DNA of 64,000 nucleotides from Druceiella hillmani (GCA_039881145.1 JAYKKI010000076.1:11091001-11155000); one strand, 5' to 3'. Positions 12,986 through 27,060 are shown, counted from the first letter of the stretch. Notes: generated from the sequence alone by a model not told the origin. Numbers and translations: made by a program.

Positions 12986-15290
12986 AACTTAACTTATAAA
13001 GAGATGTCAAATTCATAATGTGCGTTCCAAACCCGCACTTCGCTGGTCTGGTTCACCGTACTTGTTCATTCGCTCCGAAATTCTACAGATTTACAGTTTT
13101 CTTTGGAGATCTAAAAGCAGAGCCCTTTGAATTAACGCTCACACGCACCACCCAAACTCAATATGTATAGCAAAACTAAGAACTCATGAAAAATAATTTC
13201 AAACCAATTTTAAATAGAAATAAGTAGAAAGACCTTTAAAATATATTTAATTTAGGTAACGAACAATTAATTTCGAGATGTAATAACATTACGCGCGCTG
13301 ATTTGTGCCAAATATAAAAAAAATACTTTTTAATCAAGTTTTTATTATAGATTTCTTTTTTTTTTAATTTCAGTGTAAATATTGTAATTCCTTTTACAGA
13401 ATAAGGCTGTAGAATATAGTCGCAGTTTAAGGGTTGTTTTATTTTTACAGTGAAGTCAAATCGAATTGATATTTTCCGGGTAGTTTTATGAACGTATGTA
13501 CATAATTATGACTCTTTGTCACAATTCTAAACTTTGATAATTGTTTTGACAATTAAAAATAACTTAATTTTTCTTCATCATATAGGTGATACTTAATCTA
13601 TACGCTATATATGAAAATCGATTCTTAAGGAGTAAACTCCAACACTAAATGAAGTTTATTTGTCAAATAATTTGCATCTCATTAATTTTGACGGTCTTGT
13701 GAAGATCAAGCTATAGTACAACACGTTCTAATTTATCGTAGCCTTTATTATTAATGTGTTATGTGAATCACTAAATATTCCGAGGTACATACGTAATTCC
13801 ATTCAAATCACATCGTCGACCTTAAACGCGCCGCCGCAAGCAGCACATCTCATGATCAATGTAACATAACAAAACCATCCAGAAGAACGGCATCCAGACC
13901 GCGTTGTAATAACGAATTATAACGCGATTAACGACAAGCTAAATCCGTTGTAACGCGAGGCGCTCATTGCGCAATGGATCGTTAGAGACGCGACAGGCTC
14001 GTCCCATTCGCGCAATGACATTGACTCGTCAGCCGACTGGAGATCGAGGCCGGGTGCCTTCTTTTCGAACGATCTACTTAGCGAAATACTTGCTTCCATT
14101 AACTTTATTAGTAGTCGAGAGCGGTCGTCTCTGAACCAACATGTTGAATCAGGGTCGATCCGGGTAGACGGGACGTGAAAGGAACAATTTTACTTTAAGT
14201 AAAAACTTAAAGCAGTAACCCATAAAACTAATATCTATATATGGCGCTTAATTTTTAAGTAGGATCATTTAATATATCATAGGATTATAAATATTTATTA
14301 CAATAAAATATAATTTTATCGTTTAAAGACATACGTTTTGTTAGTGAACTAAAAAAAAATACATTAACATAATTCAGCTATTAATAATCTTAAAACCTAG
14401 TCTATATAACAATATTTATGAGTTTTATATATTCACCGACGTAAACATTTCATTACAGCGATATATATTATTATTTATTTCAGTATCTTAATATAATATT
14501 GAAATTAATTTTTTTTGTTATGTAACTTCTTAGACGATTTTTTTACAAAAATTTTATAAATTAAAACATTCAGTACAAATTAAAGCGTAAATAAAATTGA
14601 CACACGTATGCATTGAAATAACAATTTTTTTAAAGATATCAATTTAAGGACAAATAAAAATAGAATAGTGTGCATCAGATTAACGCCGAAACGTTCGTTA
14701 GAATAACATGTTATGACATTGCATCATCATTGTTTACTCTGCCTTGTTTAGAGATGGTATAATTCGAAGTGAAGATGGTAATTAATTTTCAGAATATTCA
14801 GAGAAAATAACGTGACACTATAACGTGCTGTCTTTGTAATAATATTATATTAAATGTGTTTCACACCTGAACTATATTGGTGGTTACTACACTCATAATT
14901 GTAGTCAAAAAAATAATCCCTGGATTTTGGACACTGGACACTACAAGAAACTCTTCCATCACGAGTATTTTGACACTCCCGTAAGAACTCCAATCAATAC
15001 TGTACGTCTGTTAACTTAATACCTTAATTTATTAGAATAGAGTCGACTCCTTTTTTAAGCTCTTAAGAAAATTGGTTTTACTTTATATTATTATCATAGA
15101 AAATTTATTTGTGTTCGTCAAAATTGTCATTGCTTACGATCAATATAATTCTGATATCAATTTTGATTTGAAGACTAATTCTGTTCAGCGAAGCTTTGGT
15201 AAATTTAAAATATTATATGGTTTGATTTGAAATACCTAAAAAAATTATCTTTGTATCGTTGAACAAAGTTTTGTCTGAGAAAGCCTTTGA
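12986..15290. other. Intergenic DNA with a GC-richer island at 13800-14180
   Basis: Most of the stretch is plain AT-rich DNA. The island at about 13800-14180 stands out by many CG dinucleotides and contains a 60-residue minus-strand open frame (13917-14099) with no recognised domain. It could be an exon, a regulatory region or part of an unknown element. No splice-flanked homologous exon or RNA signature was found. Confidence 0.4.
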
Positions 15291-15606
15291 TTAATTTTGA
15301 TAATATTGAATATATTTGGCGTTAATTTTGTAGAAATTCATTATTCACAATTAAATGAAACTACGTGATGTAGTATTATGTTTTTTGTAATATATAAATT
15401 CTGTTGGATATTCCTAAGAGTTAATCTTTGCTAATAGGTGGTGGACAGTGTGGTACCACCTATTATTTCGTTGTATTACAACATCTCAGGTAGGCACCTG
15501 AAGATGTTGTAATACAACGTAATCTAGGCCATGGTAAAGAACTTAAAGAAAGTAGAAATAATACTACATCACGTAGTTTCCTTTAATTTTGATAATTTAA
15601 AAGGAA
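15291..15606. mobile_element. Palindromic Penelope-derived fold-back element, copy 1, with 14-bp TSD
   Basis: The element occupies 15305-15592 and is bracketed by identical 14-bp sequences, TTAATTTTGATAAT, at 15291-15304 and 15593-15606. They are taken as target-site duplications. The left half is the reverse complement of the Penelope terminal repeat and the right half is in forward orientation, so the unit is a large imperfect palindrome. Each half includes the hammerhead-like segment, here degraded: the right copy has GTAA in place of GAAA and GGCC in place of GGTC, and the left copy has lost one core base. It encodes no protein, so it is non-autonomous. Confidence 0.75.
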
Positions 15607-16770
15607 TTGTGTATAATTAAAAATATCTATTTATTATGTAGCCATCTACGGAAGAAGAATCCTTTAGACCTTGATAATTGTTAACCATGTACCTGTAGAA
15701 TAATTCATAAGCCAGATAATCCTATTCTACATACAAACATACTAAGTATATTTCCATAAACAGATCAAACATTACGTAGCAAGTTATAGATCATGGGAAA
15801 AAGTTAAATGCCATAAATGGGTAATTTAGATGCAAGTTTAATTTATCCAATCTCTTTCAGTCATCACGTCTTAAGGAATCTCGGCAAAAAAATGGTGAGG
15901 TATCCCATTAAAAATATTATTGTAAAAAGAGACAAGTTCTTTAAAATATTAACCATAAAACAAATTAGATAAAAGCAGTCAGTTTCGGCAGACCTTCGAT
16001 AGAGAAATGTAGCTGAGTGAGTTAAACTTTTACGTCTAGATTATATAAATATTTTATCATTGAACCTAGCCGCGGTGGATAATTTTTAGGTATTTATTAT
16101 TTTAACTTCAGGAAGCTAGGAGGAAGCCTTTGGTTTTTGTGAAACATACCATATAACAAAACGATGGAGAAATACGAATTTATCATGATCGAGTATCGTG
16201 TCGAGTACGTTCTATAAACCTAGACGCAAAACTTTAACACATTTCTCCCGAAAAACTCTGCAAGAAATAATCTACTTTTATTTCCTTTCTTTTTACGGCT
16301 AACTTTCAAAGAGAAGCTTTAAATTTGTCGCAACAAAATTTTTGGTGCGATAAACATTTCTTCATCAAACAAATTGAGTCCTTTTAATGCTATATATTAT
16401 AGTTAAATAATGTATGCCCATCATTAGCTAGAAAACAATATATATTTAGGTTCTTTAACGTCACCAATCACCTTGCTTCTATTTGTAAGCTAGACATATC
16501 AGGATATCATAGAAAACGCTATAAAAATAAATAAATAGCTTTATTACGCCATGAAGAAATATTTATTTCGGCACGCTAAATTCGTACGTGTAAATTGTTA
16601 TTCATATTGCCAGTACTAAGTATTAGAACGTTACGATGAAAATTATTGCAAAGGTGTACTAGAATGTCAGTCGTAATTGTTTTTAGCCTATGCCCGCCAC
16701 TTGGTTCATGTAGATTACAGTTATAGCTATGTGTCAATGCAGGGCATAATTTAAGTATATTTTATTTTGA
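15607..16770. other. AT-rich intergenic DNA, no gene seen
   Basis: No coding domain, RNA gene or clear repeat was recognised here. Confidence 0.45.
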
Positions 16771-16773
16771 ATT

Positions 16774-16945
16774 ATTGAATATATTTGGCGTTAATTTTGT
16801 AGAAATTCATTATTCACAATTAAATGAAACTACGTGATGTAGTATTATTTCTACTTTCTTTGAATTCCTTACCACGACCTAGGTTTCGTTGTATTACAAC
16901 ATCTTCAGCTATTAGCAAAGATCTTTGCTAATAGAGTCATTAAAG
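16774..16945 (-). mobile_element. Penelope-derived terminal repeat, half fold-back copy
   Basis: On the minus strand this repeats the terminal-repeat order: ribozyme-like segment, 'aagaaagtagaaataatact', 'acatcacgtagtttcattta' and the 'aacgccaaatatattcaata' end. On the plus-strand right side it stops just past a perfect palindrome of 13-bp arms (ctattagcaaaga / tctttgctaatag, about 16908-16933), the centre of the fold-back arrangement. It therefore looks like one half plus the centre. The ribozyme-like core (minus, 16872-16908) keeps CTGAAGA, GAAA and GGTC but has lost the CCAC strand of helix I. Confidence 0.7.
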
Positions 16946-19060
16946 TCGAATTATTTTCAGGATTTTTTTTATTTCAGGATAAATAGTACTTATTTATCCT
17001 GATCTACAGTTTTCAATTTCAGGATAAGTAGTACTTATATATTAGTTCAGGCTGTAATATGTTTATCTACCAAGTTTTACACAGATCCGTTTGCAAATTA
17101 CCAAGTTACAAAGTAACAAACACGCATTTATCCATCAAAACTTTTTTATAAAAACATGACTTGATATGTTTGTACATACTAACGCTGAACTTCAATAGAA
17201 AAGGTCTCAAACTTATCCCGATCCTCATTTTCTAAATGCAATGTCATTTGGAGCAACTTATACATCACAAAAATTTCGCTTCAAATAATAACCATTTTTA
17301 AACTAAAAAAACTTATCAAAATGCAAACGGGTATACAGATGCTGCATTTTACGTGTACACATAAACATAGAATTACACAGATGTAAACAGCATATTTCGA
17401 AATTTTGTGAAGTTTGTTTTCTATTTGATAGTGTTTCCATTTTATGCAACTTCTCCCCATTATTTTTATGAACGACTTCACGAATAGTGACAACCAGCCT
17501 CATCTCAAGCACTAGTCTGACCGCAATGCACTGTGGCTAGCGCGACTGCCATGACACGGTTGCCTTTCCAGTGATGGAGGGAAGGTACCATCCTTAACAA
17601 ACCTTTCACTACGTTATGCCCGGAGCTAGATTCCAACATCAATCCACCTGTGGCCTCCATATGTCTACTTTTAAATAATGAATCCAAAAAGGCTTCCATC
17701 AGAACATTGTGATGTATGTTTTAGGGGAAATAGAAATGAAAGTTCAAAGAAAACAAGGCAAAGAAAGACATATTACGAAATAATGATATAAAAATGACTT
17801 ATATTTTTCAGAGGACTCGTAACGAAATAAGTTATTCAGAGAAAGAGTAACTGCTCTTTGTCAATAACAAAGAAAGCGACGAATAGGTTCAAGCTAAAGG
17901 GTAGTATTAATACAATTTTCTATATGTTTAAAAAAGATATTGATTGATTGACTGAGATATTAACTCATAGGCTAAACTGCTGGTTCTATAAAGTAGAAAT
18001 TTTGCACTAAAATTCCTAATATAAAGTTGGCATCTACTAAGGAAGCGTTTATTACAATTCAATACTTAAGGGTTTAAAAATTTATATGACAAAAAAAATA
18101 AGCTGACCTTTTTAACTCGAATTTTCATAGAAGACTATAAAAATAATTAAATACATATATGTTTTCCAAAAAAAAAAAAGAAATCGTAGTGCTGCCATTT
18201 CTGATATTTTTTGGAGTCAATGGTGTAAGTGTCTTATAAACAAATATGTTCTAATTATTAGATCTGTAACCGTGTTTGTAGTTAATTTAAGTCACCTTAA
18301 TGTTTCATAATATGAAAAGAGCGGCTAAGTTTCATTTCAAGGATTCTATAAAAGTTATGAGTACTACTAGGAGGTGTATATATATACTTTTTTTAGATCA
18401 ATCTTTTCTAATTTATCCCAACAAATGTGATAAGTGCGAAAATGTGTTTGTTATTTGTTCTACTTTTAGTGGTACATTAATTATCTGTTTCATAGAGATA
18501 CATATATATACCTTTTATATGGAAATTCTACGCAGAACAAACTATAAACAAGAACTACTCAATCAGTAAAAGAAACGATCGGGTAAGAACCCCGCCTGGC
18601 GCAACAGTAACAATGGTTCTGTATCAAATAAGATAAAATTGTGCAAGTGTTCCGTATCATAACGTTGTTAATTTAAAACAATCACTAGTACTCCGGTACT
18701 AATTACCTACGCCACAATCAAGTCTAAAATTCTCCACATTTTGAGAAAAAAATCACGACGCTCAAATAAGTAGCGTCATAGCTATGATAACTTAGAGACT
18801 AACTCGCGGAAAATGTTTTAAATTATTTGTTTTATGTAAATACGAAATAACATGGTTTTAAAATATTTGAAAACAAAATAGAATTGAAAACTCCTAACTC
18901 AACTCGTTTAAAGTTTAAACGAAATGATCGATTTTCATGATTCCTTTTTTTTCATTTGAAAGAATTGAACGTATATAAATATTGCCAGGATTGATCACGG
19001 GCTAAGGAGATATTCTAAGAAACTCCTCAGTGAATAAGATATAAGATCTTTTTGATAAAT
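16946..19060. other. AT-rich intergenic DNA with an unassigned 64-codon frame at 17505-17699 (-)
   Basis: The minus-strand frame at 17505-17699 is richer in G+C than its surroundings and starts MEAFLDSLFKSRHMEATGG. It is not recognised and ends at a stop shortly after 'VHCGQTSA'. It could be a fragment of a mobile-element protein or chance. An 89-residue frame at 18300-18569 (+) has no features. The remainder shows nothing. Confidence 0.35.
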
Positions 19061-19069
19061 TTGATACTA

Positions 19070-19480
19070 AGAGTATAATAGCCACAGATGATGGCGAGGA
19101 TCCTGATGACGGAATTGGAAGGCGGTGACAGAATTCCTCATCGGTGAATAGTTTATTCATCGAATCTGGTTCCGTTTGACTTGTCTTGACTTGTCCTTTA
19201 GTCACAATTGAGATCTGGCACAACTGTCAAATGTGACAATTGGGCCAGGATGCGATGACAGGAAGGTGATGATGCTTGCTTGACTTTTCTTAACAAATTC
19301 TTTAGTCACAAGTTGCCAGTATCAAATGATGAAGCTAGAAGGTGGCAACAGGAACTTTTCTATGGTGGACAGTAAATTAGCTTGTTTTAGCTTATCTGAC
19401 TTGTCTTCACGAGTTTTTTAGGCGCACGAAGTGGTCAGATTCTAATAATGCAGCCATTATATCAACATGAAAAAGTATTT
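19070..19480. repeat. Degenerate tandem repeat, ~104-116 bp period, about 3-4 units
   Basis: A phrase related to 'tgacttgtcttnacnngttc' followed by 'tttagtcacaa' recurs with starts near 19178, 19282 and 19398. Between these, phrases like 'gatgacaggaaggtgatgat' and 'gaagctagaaggtggcaaca' recur. The units are well diverged, so the array is old. No coding frame runs through it. Confidence 0.5.
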
Positions 19481-19924
19481 AAAAACTATTCAAAATGGGA
19501 TATATAATAGAACAAGTGCTTCGCATGTTCAAAGATCTACGCAAGTACTCAATTATCCATGGTCACATCAAAGATTCCATAACAAAATATTTACAGACAG
19601 CTAGAATGGTTATAATTCCAAAGAAGTGACAGTACATTGTAAGTATGCTAGTGTCCAAATTTATTGAATTGAATAAATAACTACTTATTATATACCACAA
19701 ATAAAGTCTTAATTATCTCTCTTCACTGGCTCTTTCATAATCTTAAATAATTTTATATACAGTACCTGCGTATATAATATTGATATTTAGGTTGCCTTAA
19801 GTAATTAAATTTTGAATTGACCATGATAATCTTTAACAAATATTTCACTCACTTTTACTTTACTTTGGATATTGTATTATAGAAGAATAATTTTCTTGAC
19901 ATTATTTCTTTCTTTATTTATTTA

Positions 19925-19985
19925 ATCAATTTAATATATGGACTTATTGCTACAGGAGCAAACTATTTCAGTCAACCATAACCAT
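19925..19985 (-). repeat. SINE tail fragment
   Basis: The block 'ggacttattgctacaggagc' and the following bases match, in reverse, the tail of the SINE copies at 12095-12300 and 63655-63840. The tRNA-like head is absent, so this is a truncated copy. Confidence 0.5.
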
Positions 19986-22660
19986 AGGTTTTGAAAAATA
20001 TCTGGTTTGGTAGATAAAAAGAGTAGTAATAATATAAGATATGAGGCCTATATTACAAAACAACTAGGGTAAATTATTACTATGAATAACGACGGAAGAA
20101 AAAAAGAAGAAGACAGCAGAATAACAAGACTTCAGGAAAGATGAGACTTTTTCAATCGATCCGTGAGACACTTGGCGAAGATATTTTCATGATTTTTTAA
20201 AATTATATTTCTAAACGCGGGTCACGTCTCAACAGTTCGAGACATGACTCATATTCAGAAATATGATTTAAAATGTTTAAATATTCTTCATTATGATCAG
20301 GATAGTACCCACCTTCATAATCAATAAAAGAAATAAAAATCAATAATCAATAAAGAATAAAAAACATTAAGTATTTAACAAATGTAGATTTTTGTTTTAA
20401 TCTGAAGAAAATTTTAACTTCATTGTCACATTAGATGCTTTAATCTGGCAGATTCGAATAGTAGGATATCACAAGTGTGTCATATTCTGTGTTAAAAAGA
20501 AATGTAAATCGTCAAAATGGTACTCTAGTATGACCTGTACCGACGTCAAAATAGGCACATGCGAAAATGAATTCGGTTGTATGTTTTTGGGATGGATAAT
20601 AAATAACTAGCATTTCGCAAAAGTAAATTATAACTATATCTCAATTTATTCTAAGTGACGTACGTCATTATAAATTACTCATCTCCGTATACCTGCCGAA
20701 GAATGGAAAATATAAAAAAATGTCAATGAACTCTCGAAGATGATATTCATTAGCTAAGTTTTTTACCCAAGGTCTAAATAATAAAATACCTTAGTGGTCT
20801 TAATAGAAAAAAGTTTCCTTAAAAATCTAAGTGGAAAATGGCCGCAGGTGAACACCGTAATAACATAATAGGTGAGGAGGATGCGGAATAATTTGCTGTG
20901 CCAGATCCAATACTTTTAATAGGACAGTGTGCAGGCGAACATGCATTGTGGATGTTGCCGACTTACTTCAAGTTCCAAATTTCGAAGTTAACCGCTGTGC
21001 ACTTTTTTGGTAATATTTAATAGGAAAAATTTCACAATATATGTTTCTCCGTATTTCCCGTATAACTTACAATATTATATTTTTTGTGATAGGGTTTAAA
21101 TTTTAGCGTCGGTTGCAAACCGACACAATTTCTTTTGATCTAACCAATTGCGCTTAAGAGTATGATCCATATACGTAATTTTTTCCGGTTATAAAGTGGT
21201 TCAGAGAGCTAAAACTATACTGGAAACACAAAACGTATATCTGTACTATAATAAAGTTTATCCTGACGCAAGTTACGGGGATCCCAATACTATATTTAAA
21301 AACGTTACCTATCTCGTACAAATGTCTCAACTTTCAAATTGAATAAAAAAGCCTGCGTTAAAAGTCTGAAAGCTTCTTCCATTGGAGCTTTTGATCTATT
21401 GATTTTAAAACAAAGAGGGGTATCAGACCTGGGTTGGAACATTAACATGTAATCACTATGCTGGAATCGCGAAAATGATTAATCGTTTCTGAGACAGTAA
21501 GATATAATCTGAGACATACTGCGTTAGGTTTCTTCTGCGGAATGGTCAGAATGGTCAGATTGAAACTCGTAAAGAAAGCAATAACACGAGTGGGTTTTAA
21601 TTAACGTCGTCCATATTTTCTTAACGTTAGCTCGTCAGTAGCCAACACTATAAATGACGTTGAAGAGTATGCTGCATTACTTTTTATATACACTCTATCC
21701 TGGAGTGTTTTTGAAGTCGCTCATAAACTTTGGACATGTTTCTAAAAACGCTACTTACCTGAGAAAGAAAATATGTATTTAGGACCATCACAGAACAACT
21801 GAAGTAAACACAATTCCTTTCGCTCCTCTCTGAAACTGTTAAAGTTACCATGAAAACAACTTTTCTGAAATTTTACTTGTAGTTTACTGTAACACTATAG
21901 CGATGGATCTTAATTTCATAGTTATTGAAATAATCACGTTGATTTTACGCATGTAAAAGATATAATAAGTAACATAATTGCACTCAAAAAAGAATATTAA
22001 CATTTGTAAATAATTTAATATTTAAACTATATAATATAATAAAATATATACCAATACTATATAAAGTTAAAGATTTATATACCCTTAAACATACAAGGAA
22101 TATTCATAGCACGACTTATACTTGTACTTACAGCTTAATTTTAGCTTTGCAAGTGTTAGTCTTTATATTTACTAACGATAATTATTACAATTTCAATATA
22201 TCCAATTTAATTACACTTTTAATTCAGTTAGGTTATTATAAACGCTCATTTTGTTTTCGTCAGTAATACGATTAAAACGGGTGTACTTAAATTATTATAA
22301 ATACGAATATTATAAAAATATATATTAAATTAATCAATAATGACAGCAAGATGGAGGTATTTACTATCAAAATTAGATCATTGGATTTTCTGATACATTA
22401 AACTTTAAAAAAAATTGGCTAGCAAATTGACGAGCAGTATATTAAAATTGATTTTAGCATCGTTTATCCGTTAATAAACAAAACAGTGTTACATGGGCCT
22501 CTATCATATAACATGGAATATTATCGTAGCTACTATTTTTGTTCAAAGAAAATATTGGCCCATTTAATTAATTCAATTGTATATTTAATACAATGACTTA
22601 TTTGCAGTATTAATATGGCAATTAATTTTTCGTTATACACTTTTACATTTATTAAAATGC
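19986..22660. other. AT-rich intergenic DNA, no gene seen
   Basis: No supported gene. A short hairpin sequence 'gtcggttgcaaaccgac' lies at about 21108-21124. Nothing else stood out. Confidence 0.45.
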
Positions 22661-22666
22661 CGTCAT

Positions 22667-24010
22667 TTGATTCTTTTGTTTGTACAAATTTTTGTCAGAG
22701 TCCTGATCAATCAGATTTCTGCTGAGATTTTTAAAGCCCTTGATGAATTAGGAATCGACGTGATCCACAGTTTATCAACTCTCTCGTTAATATATCACTC
22801 TTGTAAGATTCTCCTCCACATCATCAATCAGCGTCTTTGCAATTTCTTGAACTGACAAATGCTACAAAATCAAGCTGGCTTCATAACGGATAATAGTGGA
22901 GAAATGCTACAAATACAATATGCCTATGGTCATGTGTTTTGAATTACAATAAGGCCTTCGACTGTGTTAATTGGGACAAATTATAAAGAATATTATATAT
23001 AAAGTATGAACTAAGCGTACCTAAATATCGGGTTGCCCTGAACTATTCTTAATAATATAGACAGCTTTAGAAGGGTGAAAGAACGTAAGTCCATTTTCAA
23101 AACATCAAAATTTGTAAAAGGAGTCCAGCATAGATGCATTCCATCACCGGTTTTTTAATGCGTACGGAGAATATATCACGAGAGCGATAATCGCAGGTTG
23201 GAAGCGCGGTGTCTCCGTGGGTGGCGTATCTATCGTAAGCTATCAAACGTACTTTAAATTGATGATACAATCCTACTAGCGGCGAACCAGTTAAAAATGT
23301 TATCTTTTATGCAAAAATGAGAGAGATCAGTACCGATTGGGAGAGATCGGTACATCAATAGGTCTAATCCAAAACTGATGATAGAAGACCCATCCGCGAC
23401 ACTAGAGCTCTGGGGATTTATAAGTATAGAAGTCATTGAAAATTTCATATAGCAGTATTCCAGCATTCCAGTAAAAGTGGATACGAAGAGAAAATGCAAC
23501 CCCGAATATACCTGGCGAAAAGTCAACTAGACTTGCTTAGAAGACGTATAGAATAGCAAGAACTTATCCAGATATACCTAGCCTCATTTAGTAATAAATT
23601 CAATTTATCTATCTTTAAATAGGGCCTGAGTCATGACGCTAAAATGCCTGGTCGCAGAAGAATCGACGACTTTCAAATGTCATGTTGAAAGAATATGCTC
23701 AATATCTCATGAACATCATCATATATCAATGTATCAAAACAGAACTCGATTATGAAGGAAATTGGAATAAAAACAAGATTGTCCACCATCCATTTCCAAA
23801 GAGTTCTCAAATAATTCGAACAAATTGCGCGTAATATCGTGAAACATTTTGTTACAATTTTGTCGATTGCGCGTAATATCGAAAAACTTTTGTTATTTGT
23901 GTCGATAACATCGAGAAACGTTTTGTTATCAGCATGGTTGAAGAACATCAGATTCAAGAAACACTTAACACTCTGTTACATGCCTACACAGCGCCGGAAA
24001 TAGAAACGGA
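22667..24010 (+). pseudogene. RTE-like non-LTR retrotransposon, RT-domain relic
   Basis: Frames read in order as a non-LTR reverse transcriptase. At about 22700-22855 are 'ISAEIFKALDELGIDVIHSL' and, after an apparent deletion, 'CKILLHIINQRLCNFL'. Next is 'QAGFITDNSGE', then 'YNKAFDCVNWDKL' near 22950 (RT motif with the first catalytic Asp). Around 23120-23270 are 'GVQHRC' and 'AYGEYITRAIIAGWKRG', then 'IDDTILLAANQLKMLSF', where the catalytic Y-A-D-D has become I-D-D. The tail (23640-24010) has an internal triplication of about 42 bp around 'gcgcgtaatatcg'. Stops and shifts throughout make it dead. I think of the insect RTE group, from memory. The endonuclease end is missing. Confidence 0.75.
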
Positions 24011-26695
24011 ATATTAACGATAGGGAGCCATGATCCTCAGCAAAAATGAACCGATACAAAAAGAACTCTGCTAAATTTCAAATTTCTACGTACGTTCTGA
24101 AAAAAAAACAGCTGTGACCACTAATAATACACGTTTAGTATTTAGAGAATAATCAATGAGTTTATGGTTACATATTGATTATTGGTTTATTTTATCTTAT
24201 GTTTATGATTTTCCAGCATAAAAGCATACTGTCGCCATCTTTAAATTCAATATTCACTATTTATTATATCGACATATTATTTATTAAATTGTATTTTATT
24301 TCATCTATTTAGTATGTAAATTTATAAGCTTAAAAACAATATACCAAAAACAGTGGCATCATTGTTTGAATTTTATGTCAGATACTCACTCTTCCATTAA
24401 GTTTCTTTTTACTGGTCATATTCCAACGATAATTGTGTTTTAAATTTCCATCTTACATACCAAAAGTTTTTTAATACGTGTCATAAATTTACCTGCTGTA
24501 TATGGAAAGTGGGTTTCTATCCATTGCAAATAGTTGCGCTTATGAAATATATTTTCCACCTGATAAATGAAAAGTTCTTCGCCTGATATTATTGAGTAAA
24601 TTTTCATCCTTCGTACCCGATTACTTCCCGCGCTCAGGAAGCCATGACTTGTTACTATCCACCGTCTAGAACCTAATTACACAGGAATTCCTTGGTTTCT
24701 CACGGTACTTATCTACCCAAAAATAAGATCCGTGGAATGTGATCACACCACAGTGTGATTTGTTTACAAGTGAATGTAAATTTGAAAGAAATTTGTCATC
24801 GTTATCTTTCATAGATCTTATAAACTACGTGTTAAAACCTGACTGAACATTTTTGCCTTTCTGTTAGACCCATAAAATTTCTGTTTCTTTATTGTTACAA
24901 ATAGATTACCTTTAAAGTATCGAGAAAAGCGTGATAAGAAAATAGTACTAGCTTCAGAAATTTTATAGTAATGTATCTTTAATTTTGACTTAAAATGTAG
25001 AAGATTCACACGGCTGACTACACAATTTACTGCGTATTTAGAATTTACTGCGTATTTATATGTACAGTTGATTTTACTATTTTTGAAGAGTTTTTACTAT
25101 TTTATTAAATCCATATTATATTGATTCATATACTCTTACATCCGATGGAACCAATAAATCGCTTTATTTAGCGATCCATTTTTCCTTGTGCGTCTTTACG
25201 ACTGCTTGGAATACACTTTCGCCTCATTTGGCCCTGATACGAATATCTGGAAGTTTTTCGTCAGTTTTGTTGAGAGGTATAAAAATCGTTTGGTCTCAGA
25301 TCAATTCAACATACGATGAATAAAAACAATTATCCGATGTTTAAAAAAGAATGTAAAACTTTTTTCAAATCACTCTTCCTTTTGTATGCGAATTGTCTAA
25401 CTCTCTTCGTGAATGCGTTCAATGTGTGTTTAGGACTTTTTGTACAATTCGTTAACATTGCAATGTCTAATATATTCTATTTCTAATCATAGATAATTGT
25501 TTTATAAGCTTTTCAAATGACCAACAGGGCGTTGATAATAATTAAACCACTACTGTCACAGATGTTTTTAAATAACGTCGTTAAAGTAAATGCAGCTTGA
25601 ATTCATTAAACTATTATAAAAAGTATCACAGGATCGATTTATCATCTAATGCTATTCAAAGTCTATAATAACTTGAATGATTGCTGATGCCGATTTCTAA
25701 ATAGCTCTTATAGCCACAATATCAGTCACATTTAAATTTAAAAAAAAATGATTTTCTAAAAGTTACATTTTTTATTTTTTGGAATAATTTTTAGTGCTAT
25801 AAGGCCAAATAAATATTTCCATAGCTTTTTTATATCATCTACACACAGTGACAACAATTATTTTCAAAAAAATTTTGCCTTTCGTGAAAATCGTTAATAA
25901 TTAATTTTTCTTGAAATGTATAAAATATTTGGTAGTTATTCATAATTTTTTTATATATCCCAAGTCGAAACAAAAATATTTCCCCATTTTTTTCTTTTTT
26001 CTTACTTTTCTGAATGAAGGGAATAATTTTGTCCTCTAATATCGAAACTTAATTATCTTATGATGTGAATTCTTAAACAACAAATCAAAGAAACATATAT
26101 AACATAGAAATAATTAACCAAACTGTTATCGCTATTTTTCTAAAAGCATTGTATTTTAATACACATTTAATATATCAGAGGATTGGTTGGGCAATTGATA
26201 CATTATTATCTTAAATGTTCTGCTTTGCATAAAGAACGGAGCTAGGAAATGTTCTCAGCACATTACGAGCACTCGTATGTCGGTTACTATATCATCCAAC
26301 TTGACATATGCATATTTCATGTACAGTCATTTAATGTACATTTGTACTGTCCATTGTAGAAGCCATTATACATTGGAGAAATCATCTTTCATCAGTTATT
26401 GAAAACTGCAGTGGACTGTCAATAAAAATTCTTACAATATATTTTAATCAGCAAATAGTTTAAACATTAACATGGATAAGAGAGAGGAATATGAGGAGAT
26501 AACATAGTGATGAGGAATCGATATAGACATTTTTTTTTAAATTGTAGCAATATGTACTAAATGACTACTTGTACTGAAGGACTACTAAAAGATTCAAAGC
26601 GTAATAATGGAATGCCACCTCAAGTTTTCATTTGGAATTAAAACTTGTATGTATACTTACCTGGATTAGTGCGTTTGTCATATTTACATTTCATG
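24011..26695. other. AT-rich intergenic DNA, no gene seen
   Basis: No domain, RNA gene or clear repeat was recognised; open frames are short and compositionally ordinary. Confidence 0.45.
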
Positions 26696-26699
26696 ATCT

Positions 26700-27060
26700 A
26701 GTAACAAACAAGGTGTGCATCAACATTAGCCAAAAGACATCCGCTGATAAATATAGGCTACCCCCATAGATTATCTTAAATATCCATCCGGGGTCACTCG
26801 CGTCTAATGGATTCTCACGACATCTGTCTGTCTAGCGGAGGACTATCCCATTTTGCATCTTCTGGTTGATGGTCGCCATTCGAGAGTCATTCTTCCCCAC
26901 TCGTCGTTGATTCTACTCGTTATATGTTTTGTCCATTACCATTTCAGTCCATCAGTTCTACGAGCTACGTCAATAAGCACACTCTTCAAACAAGCACACT
27001 CTCCTAATTTCAAGATTCAAATATCTGTCATCCCATGACCTAAAAAAAAGCACATCCTGC
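26700..27060 (-). pseudogene. Non-LTR retrotransposon C-terminal fragment
   Basis: On the minus strand the phrase 'RINDEWGRMTLEWRPSTRR' followed by 'TDVVRI' resembles the well-known end of insect LINE polyproteins, of the form 'DGRWGKKVLEWRPRTGKRS' plus 'RWTDDLVRIAG'. Downstream 'WGxAYIYQ' fits the 'GEAYVQQW' terminus. Stops interrupt it. Only the last 100 or so residues are represented. Confidence 0.6.

Noticed and set aside
13800..14180. Ribosomal RNA fragment
   Set aside because: The CG-rich composition suggested it, but no conserved rRNA segment could be recognised.
23254..23957. Minus-strand frames of 90 and 94 codons
   Set aside because: They are antisense shadows of the RTE-like reverse-transcriptase relic on the plus strand.
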